This document shows positions 24,984 through 34,339 of a DNA stretch of 64,000 nucleotides, one piece after another (the first letter of the stretch is position 1; every line of letters begins with the position of its first letter). Position numbers and translations under genes: made by a program. Origin of the DNA: a virus; the IMG/VR virus record IMGVR_UViG_3300021963_005683, positions 1 through 64,000 of that record; one strand, given 5' to 3'. The notes beneath the pieces were generated by a model. That model saw nothing but the letters and a program-made list of their open reading frames with translations, did no database searches and was not told the origin of the DNA.

Positions 24984-26363
24984 TTATAACTCTATTAACT
25001 TAAATTTTTGTTTTGGTTTCCAATTTGCAAATGCTCCTTCCATACCTTCAACTAATGAATCACACATTGCTTCCTTACTCAATTTTCCTTCTCCTATGAA
25101 ATGTTTTCTACCTTTTAGTCCTGCTGCTTTTCTTTCCTCTCTACCTATCATATACCAATCCATAATTAAAGGAGCAATATCTTCAAAATCAAGTCTATCA
25201 TCAAAAATATATGGAGTAGGAACTGAACCTGTTGTTGAACGAACCGGCCAAATTGGTTTAACCCAATCTCCCCAAACTACACCTGCTTTTTTATGTCTAT
25301 CATGTAACGAACCAATTTCAACATAATCTTCTGCAGTTAGTAATTTACCCGTTCCTTTATCTCTAAACCCACATTGGTCTTGCATACCACCTGATACATT
25401 TAGTATAATTGGTGTACCCGCCATTACTGATTCTGCAGTTGCTAATCCAAATCCTTCGTTTGATGCTACATTGATTGTTACATCAGCTATATTATATAGA
25501 TAGTTTAATTCTTGCTCCGTATATTTGTTGGGTGCAAATATAATATTTGCTTCCGGAATACAATGTTCTATAAATGTAGGTAAATCCGTACCATGCTCTT
25601 CAACAGGTTGGGTATGCATTACCATACAAATCTTATCTCGTTTATCTTCAGGCAATGCCTCTCTAAATTTATCAAATGCCAACATAGCATCCATTGGTTG
25701 TTTTCTACGAATATTTCTATTATTCCAATATAGAACAAATTCATATTCTTTATCACCAAATATACTTTGTTTAAATTCTTTTGGAACTTCTACCGGCTTA
25801 TATAAATCAGAATTAATACCATGTGGTACATAGCTTACTTGCCAATCTGCAGGTTTAGTCCAATGTTTTTCTTTATCCCAACCCCACACTCTACGGGTAA
25901 TACCATAAGTTTGTTTTGAAATACATCCAATCCAATCGCAACTTTCGTAGTAATTTCTATTATATTTTGGGTCTGGTAAATCATCCCAAATATGATAAAA
26001 GAAAAGAGGAACTGATTGGCGAATTTCATGCTCAATCTCATATAACCACAACCAATATCTCGGGTCGGTAAAATGTAGAATTGCATCAGGTTTTTCAACC
26101 ATTAATAACTGACGAATAATATCAGGGTTACCATATCCATCCGATGGATAGATTTTAACACTTGCATCTTTTACGCCGGTTTGTTCTCTAACACTATCAT
26201 TTAAATCTAAAATTTTCCCTGCTTCGGGATGTTTAATTGCTGCACCTAATTGAACCCAATCGTACTTATCCAATGTACCTAATACTAATTGTTTAGATAC
26301 ATTAGCTATACCACTCGTCATTCTAAGGTCATCCGAAAGTAACAGAATCTTCTTTTTTGCCAT
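24984..26363 (-). CDS. GT-B glycosyltransferase (family 4-like)
   Basis: 459 aa. LRMTSGIANVSKQLVLG is the N-domain loop; FVLYWNNRNIRRKQPMDAMLAF opens the C-domain; NVASNEGFGLATAESVMAGTPIILN is the donor-site EX7E motif. It is the first gene of the glycosylation island in the direction of transcription and has the AAAATAAGTT stretch before its ATG. Confidence 0.88.
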   Translation of the reverse strand: MAKKKILLLSDDLRMTSGIANVSKQLVLGTLDKYDWVQLGAAIKHPEAGKILDLNDSVREQTGVKDASVKIYPSDGYGNPDIIRQLLMVEKPDAILHFTDPRYWLWLYEIEHEIRQSVPLFFYHIWDDLPDPKYNRNYYESCDWIGCISKQTYGITRRVWGWDKEKHWTKPADWQVSYVPHGINSDLYKPVEVPKEFKQSIFGDKEYEFVLYWNNRNIRRKQPMDAMLAFDKFREALPEDKRDKICMVMHTQPVEEHGTDLPTFIEHCIPEANIIFAPNKYTEQELNYLYNIADVTINVASNEGFGLATAESVMAGTPIILNVSGGMQDQCGFRDKGTGKLLTAEDYVEIGSLHDRHKKAGVVWGDWVKPIWPVRSTTGSVPTPYIFDDRLDFEDIAPLIMDWYMIGREERKAAGLKGRKHFIGEGKLSKEAMCDSLVEGMEGAFANWKPKQKFKLIEL

Positions 26364-26378
26364 AACTTATTTTGTTTC

Positions 26379-26576
26379 TTAAAATTGTGAACCACTTATT
26401 TGTAAAATAGTGTATTCATTTAATTGTTTTCTAAATTCTTCGTTTTTTGTGTAAAGGTCTAAGGTTCTATTAACGAGTTTTTGAAAATTGATACCACCAT
26501 GTATTGTGATAATCTTAAAGTCCTCATCATATAACCTTTTTATAACCTTAACAGTTGTTAATTTTAAATCTGCCAT
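26379..26576 (-). CDS. Hypothetical 65-aa protein
   Basis: Start chosen at the ATG at 26576 (MADLKLTTVKVIKRLYDEDF) rather than eight codons earlier. The remainder (NFQKLVNRTLDLYTKNEEF) is helical. The pattern suggests a small DNA- or protein-binding helix pair of the kind found in T4-like phages. Function unknown. Confidence 0.6.
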   Translation of the reverse strand: MADLKLTTVKVIKRLYDEDFKIITIHGGINFQKLVNRTLDLYTKNEEFRKQLNEYTILQISGSQF

Positions 26577-26614
26577 AGTTGATAATATTTGTATATACAT
26601 ATATATACAAAAAA

Positions 26615-27475
26615 TTATTTTCCATCACAATGTGTTCCCAAAAATTCACACCAACTACAAAGTTTTGATGGCTTTTTGAAAAATCCTATATCTGTTCTAT
26701 ATGAACCATCTTCATTAAATACGTTACCCACAAATTCAGTAAATCCTTTCCATGCTTTATTCATAGATGGTTTACCACTAGCTGGCACGTGTCTACTAAT
26801 GCGTGGAATATGGTAATCTGCATTTTCCGATACCTTGCGTTTTAGAATCATAAACTCCACATCGATAATATCAGGTGAAATATTTAATAACTCTGCGTAA
26901 AATTTCTTATACAAAAGTATTTGAGTGTTTTTAACCGGGTCTGCTTTTTGGTATTTGCTCCAACCTTTAGTGGATGTTTTGAAATCGGTAATACGATATC
27001 TGCCAGTTGTTTTACTTCTAACAATGAAATCTATAAATCCTAAAAAGTTAATGTGTTCACCTATCTTAGTATTAATAACTTGCTCAATAGCAACTAATTC
27101 ATCATCTTGTAAAGAAAAGAAGTTATTGAAGTTTTTTGATTTCTGAAAGTAATCTAAAATTAGATACCCATCTTCTAAGAACTCTACTAATTCTTCTTTA
27201 GAACATATAGGGTCTTTTCCTTCGTTGGATTCTTTGATAAAGAATTCTCTCATTTTTTCTTTAAGAAAAACCTTCGTATCCATTCCCTTATCAGCTTGTG
27301 ATTTGGAGATACGAAGGCATCTACTTAAATACTCTTGCAATGTTTCGTGCATTGCTGACCCAAATACAGAATGTATATTGGATTTTGATGTGGATAAACC
27401 ATCTATGTAAGATAGTTTATATTGTTGTGGACAATTACTCCACATACTATATTGTGAAAATGATACTCTAGCCAT
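26615..27475 (-). CDS. PD-(D/E)XK nuclease with Fe-S cysteines (Cas4/AddB-like)
   Basis: 286 aa. Nuclease core: H43 in FGSAMHETL, D149 in GFIDFIV, D164 and K166 in ITDFKTS, then Q185 and Y189. Four Cys sit where Cas4/AddB enzymes hold a 4Fe-4S cluster: C15 (SNCPQQYK) and C273, C276, C283 (CSWCEFLGTHC). It would process DNA ends, probably in recombination-dependent replication or host DNA degradation. It lies just past the clamp-loader genes and has its own promoter placed so that the mRNA would start at or near the ATG. Confidence 0.88.
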   Translation of the reverse strand: MARVSFSQYSMWSNCPQQYKLSYIDGLSTSKSNIHSVFGSAMHETLQEYLSRCLRISKSQADKGMDTKVFLKEKMREFFIKESNEGKDPICSKEELVEFLEDGYLILDYFQKSKNFNNFFSLQDDELVAIEQVINTKIGEHINFLGFIDFIVRSKTTGRYRITDFKTSTKGWSKYQKADPVKNTQILLYKKFYAELLNISPDIIDVEFMILKRKVSENADYHIPRISRHVPASGKPSMNKAWKGFTEFVGNVFNEDGSYRTDIGFFKKPSKLCSWCEFLGTHCDGK

Positions 27476-27479
27476 ATAA

Positions 27480-27511
27480 CAAATATACGAATTTTATTTC
27501 AATAAACCAAA
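27480..27511 (-). promoter_or_regulatory. Promoter TTTGG-N19-TATATTTG, leaderless position
   Basis: TTTGG at 27507-27511, 19-nt spacer, TATATTTG at 27480-27487. The -7 element ends only 4 nt before the nuclease ATG at 27475, so transcription should begin at or next to the start codon. Confidence 0.75.
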
Positions 27512-27514
27512 GAA

Positions 27515-27967
27515 TTATATCTTTAATTTAAGTTTCGTAATTTGTTTTTTCTCTACGCCATACATTTCACAAATGTATTTTATATTCTCTCTACCTTCTC
27601 TAGTTGAGTAAAGGATATCTATATATTCTAATGCCTGTGATTCTGGCACCGAATAATCTTTCTTAACCAATTCAACTAAAAACTCCTCATACTTATCTTC
27701 GGATTTTCCTTTTGTATATTTCAAATATTGCTTACCCTTTGGTAAAACACCAATATACAATTTGTACATTTCCTTTGGTTGAAGAGTTTGGGTTAAAGGT
27801 AATAGGGATGCAATGAGTTCAACCCATTCCGGCTTCATAGAAAGGAATCGATTAATCATAAAGTTACTCCACGATTTTAAATCCTCTTCCGATAATTTAT
27901 CGAAATAGTTTGGGTCTTGCTCCGCCGTAATTGCATTAAGATGGTCGAATAACTTTTTAACTGCCAT
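27515..27967 (-). CDS. 62: Clamp loader small subunit (T4 gp62-like)
   Basis: 150 aa, a little shorter than T4 gp62 (187 aa). The segment IGVLPKGKQYLKYTKGK matches the gp62 'AVPRGKRYGKWAK' region, followed in both by a helical VELVKKDYSVPESQALEYIDIL that parallels 'LLAKRYQVNTNDAINYKSIL'. NFMINRFLSMKPEW also parallels gp62. With gp44 it loads the sliding clamp. Position next to gp44 and the clamp supports the call. Confidence 0.8.
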   Translation of the reverse strand: MAVKKLFDHLNAITAEQDPNYFDKLSEEDLKSWSNFMINRFLSMKPEWVELIASLLPLTQTLQPKEMYKLYIGVLPKGKQYLKYTKGKSEDKYEEFLVELVKKDYSVPESQALEYIDILYSTREGRENIKYICEMYGVEKKQITKLKLKI

Positions 27968-28206
27968 TATTTTTCTTCTTTTGGAGTTTTCAATTCATCG
28001 GGTAGAAACTCTTGTAATGGTTTACCGCAATTTGTACATAAGAATACTTCGAATGGCATAACAGTATCTTTTTCACCACCTGTTAATAATTTAGAAGCCT
28101 TACGGAATCTATAACCCGGCATAAAGATTAAATTACCACATTCACATGGTACATCTCGTGTATCTTTTAAATCAATCTGCGGTTGTTGAAATTGTTCGTT
28201 TATCAT
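27967..28206 (-). CDS. Small zinc-ribbon protein
   Basis: 79 aa with two Cys pairs, CECGNL near residue 20 and LCTNCGKPL near residue 60, forming a probable zinc ribbon. It lies between the two clamp-loader genes and overlaps both by 1-4 nt, so it is probably made with the replisome. Possible roles are DNA binding or a replication or transcription accessory factor. Confidence 0.7.
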   Translation of the reverse strand: MINEQFQQPQIDLKDTRDVPCECGNLIFMPGYRFRKASKLLTGGEKDTVMPFEVFLCTNCGKPLQEFLPDELKTPKEEK

Positions 28207-29150
28207 TTTATAATATTTAAAATTTGAATAATTGTGCTCATAAACACTATCTCTTTATCTACTACTAAAGCATCTTTTGATAATCCATCTGCTATGGTAA
28301 GTATTACATTTGCTGTATTTCCAGCAGCGTAATCATCTACCTTATCATATAACATAGAATACATTTCTGAATAATCATTTAATCTATTATCAGCTACTGC
28401 TTGTCTAATATTTATGAACAAATTTCGTTTATCATTTGATGATTTAAGAAGTTCAATCAACTTAGTTTGGAAATTGGATTCAACCATAATTGCATGGTCT
28501 ACTTTTAATTCTCCTTTTGCCGATTGTAGTTGGCAAGTATTTAGGATTCTACGAATATCTGGATAATAAGAACTAACAATATCAGCTACATTCTTAATAT
28601 CATATATAATCTTTTCAGAATCTAATATTTTTGCTACCTGAATTGCCACATCCTTTTTAGTCGGAGGTGTGATTGCGAAAGATTGACATCTACTCTGAAT
28701 CGGGTCTATGATTTTCTCAATGTAATTACACGTCAAAATAAAACGGCAATGCTTACTGAATGTTTCCATTAAGTTACGAAGAATTGCCTGTGCGTTTGGA
28801 GTCATATAATCAAACTCATCTAAGATGATTACTTTGAATCCAGAGAATCCTACTGATGATGCAAATCCTTTTACTTTGTTACGAACGGTATCAACATTAT
28901 TTTCATCCGATGCATTGATAATCATAAAGTCACATTTGATTGTGTTTACGATTAACTTTGCTAATGTGGTTTTACCCGTACCCGCTTTACCATAAAGTAG
29001 TAAGTGAGGGATATCGTTGTTATCCAAATATTGTTGAATTGTTTCTTTGATGGTTTCATTACCAACATAATCAGCAAGAGTTTGTGGGCGGTATTTTTCC
29101 ACCCATAAGCTATGCTCTCTTTTATTAATATCGTTTGCGAAAAAGCTCAT
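28203..29150 (-). CDS. 44: Clamp loader large subunit (T4 gp44/RFC-like AAA+)
   Basis: 315 aa. WVEKYRPQTLADYVG is the RFC-box start; Walker A GKAGTGKTT (54-62); Walker B VIILDEFDYM; arginine finger and SRC motif in DPIQSRCQSF. It opens and loads the sliding clamp with gp62. Length and motif order match T4 gp44 (319 aa). Confidence 0.95.
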   Translation of the reverse strand: MSFFANDINKREHSLWVEKYRPQTLADYVGNETIKETIQQYLDNNDIPHLLLYGKAGTGKTTLAKLIVNTIKCDFMIINASDENNVDTVRNKVKGFASSVGFSGFKVIILDEFDYMTPNAQAILRNLMETFSKHCRFILTCNYIEKIIDPIQSRCQSFAITPPTKKDVAIQVAKILDSEKIIYDIKNVADIVSSYYPDIRRILNTCQLQSAKGELKVDHAIMVESNFQTKLIELLKSSNDKRNLFINIRQAVADNRLNDYSEMYSMLYDKVDDYAAGNTANVILTIADGLSKDALVVDKEIVFMSTIIQILNIIK

Positions 29151-29156
29151 ATTGTA

Positions 29157-29582
29157 TTATTTTCCTGTTGAACCGAATCCGCCTTGGCCTCTATCGGTGT
29201 TATTTAATTCATTTACTTCTTCAAATTCAATTGTTGGATGTGGGATAATCATAATTTGACAAATCCTATCACCCACTTTATACGCAAGTGAATCCAATCC
29301 GTTTTCTTTTTTAAATGTAGCTTGGATTTCACCTCTATATCCACTATCAATTACACCAACTGAATTTGATAATATTAACTCATACTTCCTAATTGATGAA
29401 CGAGGAAATACTAATCCTACAAATCCTTCGGGAATTTCTAATGCAATATCAGTTCCATATGTAACATCAAATGTTGTATTGGATATAATTTTAGTTGCTA
29501 CTAAATCCATACCGGCATCCCCACTTTTTGCATATGTGGGGATAACGGCATCAGAATGTAATTTTTTAATCTTTACTTTCAT
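29157..29582 (-). CDS. dut: dUTPase
   Basis: 141 aa, the trimeric dUTPase length. Five motifs are visible: GDAGMDLVA, PRSSI, GVIDSGYRGEIQ, GDRICQIMI and RGQGGFGSTG. It hydrolyses dUTP to dUMP, keeping uracil out of phage DNA and feeding thymidylate synthesis. It overlaps the upstream 102-aa gene and lies 6 nt from the clamp loader gene. Confidence 0.95.
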   Translation of the reverse strand: MKVKIKKLHSDAVIPTYAKSGDAGMDLVATKIISNTTFDVTYGTDIALEIPEGFVGLVFPRSSIRKYELILSNSVGVIDSGYRGEIQATFKKENGLDSLAYKVGDRICQIMIIPHPTIEFEEVNELNNTDRGQGGFGSTGK

Positions 29583-29874
29583 TTTCTTTTTTTCTTTCTA
29601 ATTTTGTTTCTTCAGAAATTGGTCTCGGGAAGATTTTAAATATCATTCCATTTTGTTGGAAATTTAATCCTTGTCCTTCGTTTGGTTCAATTTTCATTTG
29701 TAATGGTGTAGCGGTTTCGCCTTCATTTGAGAATGCAAATACTACCGGCTCATTGTTAAAAAATTGAAAACACCATTCTGCATCTGCAATTGGGTTTGCT
29801 TCAGGTACATTGATACTACCCGCATCTTGTTGTTGTAATTTCTCTTCTGGAAATAAGTCTAATTGTTCTGCCAT
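29566..29874 (-). CDS. Hypothetical protein with N-terminal QLDLF peptide
   Basis: 102 aa. It begins MAEQLDLFPEE; QLDLF matches the pattern of clamp-binding peptides (QLxLF). The middle is beta-rich and acidic, the C-terminus strongly charged (KLERKKENESKD). It sits directly after the sliding-clamp gene. It may be a clamp-interacting accessory protein; this is inference. Confidence 0.55.
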   Translation of the reverse strand: MAEQLDLFPEEKLQQQDAGSINVPEANPIADAEWCFQFFNNEPVVFAFSNEGETATPLQMKIEPNEGQGLNFQQNGMIFKIFPRPISEETKLERKKENESKD

Positions 29875-29879
29875 TTTTA

Positions 29880-30593
29880 TTAATTTGAAATTTCTACTAA
29901 ATAATATTTACATACGAATTCATCTATGATAAACTCAACGTGTGCCAATCCATCTACAGATACGTTTAGTTTAGCGGATGTTGCTTCTTTGTTAGCCGTT
30001 AAGATTTCTTTAAGATACTTAGCGGAGAAAGAAATTGGTTTAACTTCACCGGCATATCCTTTTTGGCAAGTAAATGTTACTCTATTTGTGGAAATGGTTG
30101 AATAACCGATTGCCATTTTCAAATCACCACCTTCAGTAAATACAGTAAATGTATCGATATCAGATAATGCACCCTTTGCTTTGATAAACTTATCAATCAT
30201 AGTAGATGCCATCTCAATTGAGATACCAAATTCAGGTAATACTTTCAAATCTGGCACAACAGGAATTACACCCAAATCAGCCAATTGATACGAAGTTTCA
30301 GTTTCTTCTGAATTTAACTTCAATACAGTTGCTCTATCGCCAACCATATCAACATTTAAAGATAAATCATTATCTAAAATGCCTAATAAATTTTTTAACA
30401 ATGATGTAGTGTAAATACCAACATTGAATGGTTTTGATGTAAAACCATTAAAATCCACTTCACCCAACATAGTCTTATCATCTGAAATGAAACGTACAGA
30501 TAGTTTGTTTCCTTCTGCATTCCATGCTACTGATTCGATAACTCCACCTAGTGAATACTTTTGGATGAATCTTTGTAAATTTTGTTTGTTCAT
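29880..30593 (-). CDS. 45: Sliding clamp (T4 gp45-like)
   Basis: 237 aa, close to T4 gp45 (228 aa). Beta-rich, with the repeated two-domain feel of phage clamps (LSVRFISDDKTMLGEVDF, then KMAIGYSTISTNRVTF), and located between the polymerase and clamp-loader genes. It would tether PolB to DNA. A TTTGG-N19-TATATTTA promoter lies 37 nt upstream. Confidence 0.8.
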   Translation of the reverse strand: MNKQNLQRFIQKYSLGGVIESVAWNAEGNKLSVRFISDDKTMLGEVDFNGFTSKPFNVGIYTTSLLKNLLGILDNDLSLNVDMVGDRATVLKLNSEETETSYQLADLGVIPVVPDLKVLPEFGISIEMASTMIDKFIKAKGALSDIDTFTVFTEGGDLKMAIGYSTISTNRVTFTCQKGYAGEVKPISFSAKYLKEILTANKEATSAKLNVSVDGLAHVEFIIDEFVCKYYLVEISN

Positions 30594-30629
30594 AATCTAA
30601 TTTTTAAATTTTATTTTATTGTTATTGTG

Positions 30630-30661
30630 TAAATATACGAAAATATTTCGAATGTTCCAAA
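30630..30661 (-). promoter_or_regulatory. Promoter TTTGG-N19-TATATTTA
   Basis: TTTGG at 30657-30661, 19-nt spacer, TATATTTA at 30630-30637, upstream of the clamp gene. The -7 element ends in A instead of G. Confidence 0.65.
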
Positions 30662-33223
30662 TTAAAATGAGAAAAACTTTTTCGCAGTTAGGGATTCGGT
30701 TGAAGCTTTCTGCCATTTAAGTGCGGTATAGAAGTCATCAACCTTATTTTCCATATCCGATGCATATAATTTATCTCTATCAATATATTGTTCTACGAAA
30801 TCCATAATTTCTTTTGGGTCATTATAATCCTTAAACGCCACCGTATCTAATCCCAATGGATTATTTTTAAGATATACCCATTTAACCTTATCACCATCTC
30901 TAATTGGTTCGTGCTTATATGGTGCATTAAAGAATTTCAATAATCGATTATAAGTAATTCCAGCTTTAACGTGCGCTGGAGTTCCTTTCTCAAAAGATGC
31001 AATTGATAACCCACTATCTTTTCTCCAAGTACCATTATCATATTTACTTAACTCTTTGATTGCTCCACCCTTTGCTATCTTATTAACCGGTAAATTAATC
31101 ATACTAGCTTTAAATGCCAATAACTTTGTATCAACATACTCATTATCTTTACCCATAAGGATATCTTTCAACATACCACTCATTTGGTCCTGAAATGCTT
31201 TTGGAAAAGATGAACGAACTACATCCAATCCTTTAACATCTAACTTATCGCAAGGGATACCATTCTTCAATACCATCCATTGTGCATATCGTTTCTTAGC
31301 TACCCAAAATCCTGCTTTAGAGATAAATTCTTTTTTAATCTCAAATCTATGCTTCTCTTTTGGAATAAAAAAGAATCTTTCAGCCAACATATCATAGAAT
31401 GAGTTTAAGAATGTTTGTGTTTCGGTTGCAATATTATCCACCTCAACTGCCATTCTCTTTTCATCGAATGTCTTATAATCTGGGTATCTATGTTTTACCA
31501 ATGGTTCTGCCATCATATAGATTGAATCCGTATCAATATAAACATTGTAGTCATCGGTTGTTCCTAATTCTTTCCAATATTTTCTATTTGCCATCTCCGC
31601 TGTTTTCTTAATAACAGTTTGACCCGTAACCGTAACTGCCTCTGCATTATCAATATCGTAAAACCGAAAGGCAGGAAGGCCAAGAACACCATACATAGAA
31701 TTAAGAAGAATCTTCTGAACCAACTGCCTTTTAGCATAAAAGTCATATTTCTCCGTATCACCCGCTTCACCATATTGTTTTTCTAATTTTCTGAACTCAA
31801 CACGTTTTTCAAACCAATCATTTAAAATATCAGCGATAAGACCCTTCTTATCCTGTGTATATAGAACCCCATTTGCCGCAACACCTAAATTACTATCTTT
31901 GATAACTTCCTTCAGTTCCTGAGTCGTATATGAGTACTCACCGCCATCCTTACCCACTAACTTATATGTCGTATCTAATCCTTTAATATTAGCCTCTGCA
32001 TCCCAATTTTCAATCTTACCAACTTTTGTTTCGGGACTGATATTTAGGGTCATAATGATTGATGGATATAGGGATGTTAAATCCAAATCATAAATCCAAT
32101 CATACTTACCAACGATGGGTTCTTTTACATATGCCCCAATAAACTTCTCTTGGTTGTTATCCCTAAGAGCCTGCATTCTTTCTTTCCTATCTCGTGGTTT
32201 ATTAGTTGCTACCAATCCTTTCTTTTTAAGATATCCTAAACAAGCTCCTTCTAACCACTTTGATGAATAAATGTAATCTTCATATGGTACATATCCAGCG
32301 TGACAAACGGCTCTACATAATTCAATAAATTGAAGTTTATCATCCATCGATACAACTAAGTCCACATCGACAATGTTATACTCAATAAACTTTTCCAAAT
32401 CATTTTCGAATAAATCATCTAAACTTCCTTCGTACTCAATCTTACCTCTACCCAATTCTTTTGTTGAAATATAATTTAAGGTATAAGATGCTTCTAATGA
32501 ATATGTGTATGTTTTATATAGGTTGATGTAATCCAAAATAGATACACCACCAAAACTAAACTTCTCTCTATATGGTGACCAGAATGCCTGTCCTATTGGT
32601 GATAGTCTTTTAGCATGTCCTTCACCACATACATTCTTTAATCGGTTATACAAATAGGGAATATCAAAGAAATCGATATTCCAACCCGTTAGAATTGTTG
32701 GGTTTACTTCTTCGTAATAATTAAGGAACGCCTGTAATAGATTTCTTTCGTTATCGAATATGTGAAGAGTAACTTCTCTACCATCTTTGTTAAAGTTTTT
32801 GGCTTTATTCTTAACCTTACGTTCTTTATCTAATACAAATACATCATACAGCTTTGTTGCTCCATCGTGTGCAGCAATGGCCGTAATTTCATTCTTTGCA
32901 TCTTTTGTGTTTGGTAGACCTGATATCATTTCTACCTCAATATCGAAGGTAAGAACCCTATGTCCTTTTGATGGTAAATCGTTATCGTATATATCTACTA
33001 AAACTCTCGTTGTTTCGGGAACATCTGATTCAAATAAATCTTCAGCATCTTCCTTTTCCCATTTACCAACTTTGGTTAATTTATCACCATACATAGAAAG
33101 GTACTCACCATGTGTATCTCGTTTATATGCATACTTTCGATATGGGAAAGTTTGATATCCACTTTTATCATCCCATAGATGAATCAAATTCTTTTGCCTT
33201 TCGTAATAAATATTTTGATACAT
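30662..33223 (-). CDS. 43: DNA polymerase family B (T4 gp43-like)
   Basis: 853 aa. Exonuclease motifs: VLTFDIEVE (D94, E96), TGWNIDFFDIPYLYNRL, and EYNIVDVDLV. Polymerase motifs: DLDLTSLYPSIIM (A), LLNSMYGVLG (B), YIDTDSIYM (C), then KKRYAQW. The C-terminal KKFFSF probably binds the clamp. Main replicative polymerase with proofreading. It overlaps the upstream glycosyltransferase ATG region by 1 nt. Confidence 0.97.
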   Translation of the reverse strand: MYQNIYYERQKNLIHLWDDKSGYQTFPYRKYAYKRDTHGEYLSMYGDKLTKVGKWEKEDAEDLFESDVPETTRVLVDIYDNDLPSKGHRVLTFDIEVEMISGLPNTKDAKNEITAIAAHDGATKLYDVFVLDKERKVKNKAKNFNKDGREVTLHIFDNERNLLQAFLNYYEEVNPTILTGWNIDFFDIPYLYNRLKNVCGEGHAKRLSPIGQAFWSPYREKFSFGGVSILDYINLYKTYTYSLEASYTLNYISTKELGRGKIEYEGSLDDLFENDLEKFIEYNIVDVDLVVSMDDKLQFIELCRAVCHAGYVPYEDYIYSSKWLEGACLGYLKKKGLVATNKPRDRKERMQALRDNNQEKFIGAYVKEPIVGKYDWIYDLDLTSLYPSIIMTLNISPETKVGKIENWDAEANIKGLDTTYKLVGKDGGEYSYTTQELKEVIKDSNLGVAANGVLYTQDKKGLIADILNDWFEKRVEFRKLEKQYGEAGDTEKYDFYAKRQLVQKILLNSMYGVLGLPAFRFYDIDNAEAVTVTGQTVIKKTAEMANRKYWKELGTTDDYNVYIDTDSIYMMAEPLVKHRYPDYKTFDEKRMAVEVDNIATETQTFLNSFYDMLAERFFFIPKEKHRFEIKKEFISKAGFWVAKKRYAQWMVLKNGIPCDKLDVKGLDVVRSSFPKAFQDQMSGMLKDILMGKDNEYVDTKLLAFKASMINLPVNKIAKGGAIKELSKYDNGTWRKDSGLSIASFEKGTPAHVKAGITYNRLLKFFNAPYKHEPIRDGDKVKWVYLKNNPLGLDTVAFKDYNDPKEIMDFVEQYIDRDKLYASDMENKVDDFYTALKWQKASTESLTAKKFFSF

Positions 33224-34338
33224 TATCCTCTTAGTTTTTCGTTTAATATTTTAATCATCCTACTATCATTTTCAGATAGCTTCTTTGCTCTCTCAATTGC
33301 TTTATTAGATAATTCTAATCTATGATTTTCATCATCTAATATTTTATCTAACATATTAAACAAATCCTTTTTATATTTAAAAAATAGTCCATCTGGCTCT
33401 ATTTCTTTATAACAATCTGATTCCTGAAATATCATAGGAGTACCATTCATCATACAATCGGTAGCTGCTACACTCCAACCATAGTTTGTCTGCCTCATTT
33501 GAATTCCAACCGAACATGATTGTAATTTTTTATAATAATCATGCTTAGCTACTTTGGTATTATCAACCCAACTAAATTCAGGCTTACCATCTAATTGCGG
33601 CACCCAAACTTTGAAATCTTGTCTACGTCCTCTATATTCTTCCATCAACTTAATAAAAGATGGATATCCTTTATATGCAGCCGCCCTATGATTGAATACA
33701 ATAACTTTTTCTTTTGGTTTAGGTGATTCGATAATTTTTGTAACATCTATTCCTAAATTCCACACTACTAATATACTACTTAATTTTTGAATAAACAAAT
33801 CATTGAACCATAATTTTGCTTCTTCTAAAACTCTATCTTTTTGTTCTTGCGTATTTAAAAAGCAAGTTTCCATTTGAGATACCCCCAATAGTTCAATCGG
33901 CATCCATCTCCATTTGTTTTTTCTATCTTCCGCATTGCAAGATTTCATTTCCCACCAATGGCAGTATCCAATTACATTGGTTTTGAAATCGTTCTTATAT
34001 CTACCAACTTGCGGCCAATCGGGCAAATGTGAATATATTACATCATATTCTAATGTTTCCAACAAACGATTCATATCGGGTGGATATGTTCTCATTTTAA
34101 TCATATCACCTGAAAATTGAAGTATATGTTGCTTTACATTTATTAGATTTAATTTCTTAACGGGTTGTGGTAATATAATATTCCAAAAGAATTCTCCATG
34201 CGATTCCAATGATTTTATATGATTGTATATAACATCTACAAAAGAATCCTTTTCAATATTGGAAGAGTTGGTGATATTAGGTATCACCAACACTTTCCTT
34301 GCTTTATTGTATTCTACACTTTCCCAAAATATACTCAT
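33223..34338 (-). CDS. GT-B glycosyltransferase, between polymerase and DUF262 genes
   Basis: 371 aa. VIVFNHRAAAYKGYPSFIKLM begins a GT-B C-domain, and NYGWSVAATDCMMNGTPMIFQESD is a donor-site motif of family 4-like enzymes. It is separated from the main glycosylation island by the replisome and sits next to DNA-modification-like genes, so it might glycosylate a modified base. A glycan role is equally possible. Confidence 0.75.
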   Translation of the reverse strand: MSIFWESVEYNKARKVLVIPNITNSSNIEKDSFVDVIYNHIKSLESHGEFFWNIILPQPVKKLNLINVKQHILQFSGDMIKMRTYPPDMNRLLETLEYDVIYSHLPDWPQVGRYKNDFKTNVIGYCHWWEMKSCNAEDRKNKWRWMPIELLGVSQMETCFLNTQEQKDRVLEEAKLWFNDLFIQKLSSILVVWNLGIDVTKIIESPKPKEKVIVFNHRAAAYKGYPSFIKLMEEYRGRRQDFKVWVPQLDGKPEFSWVDNTKVAKHDYYKKLQSCSVGIQMRQTNYGWSVAATDCMMNGTPMIFQESDCYKEIEPDGLFFKYKKDLFNMLDKILDDENHRLELSNKAIERAKKLSENDSRMIKILNEKLRG

Positions 34339-34339
34339 A

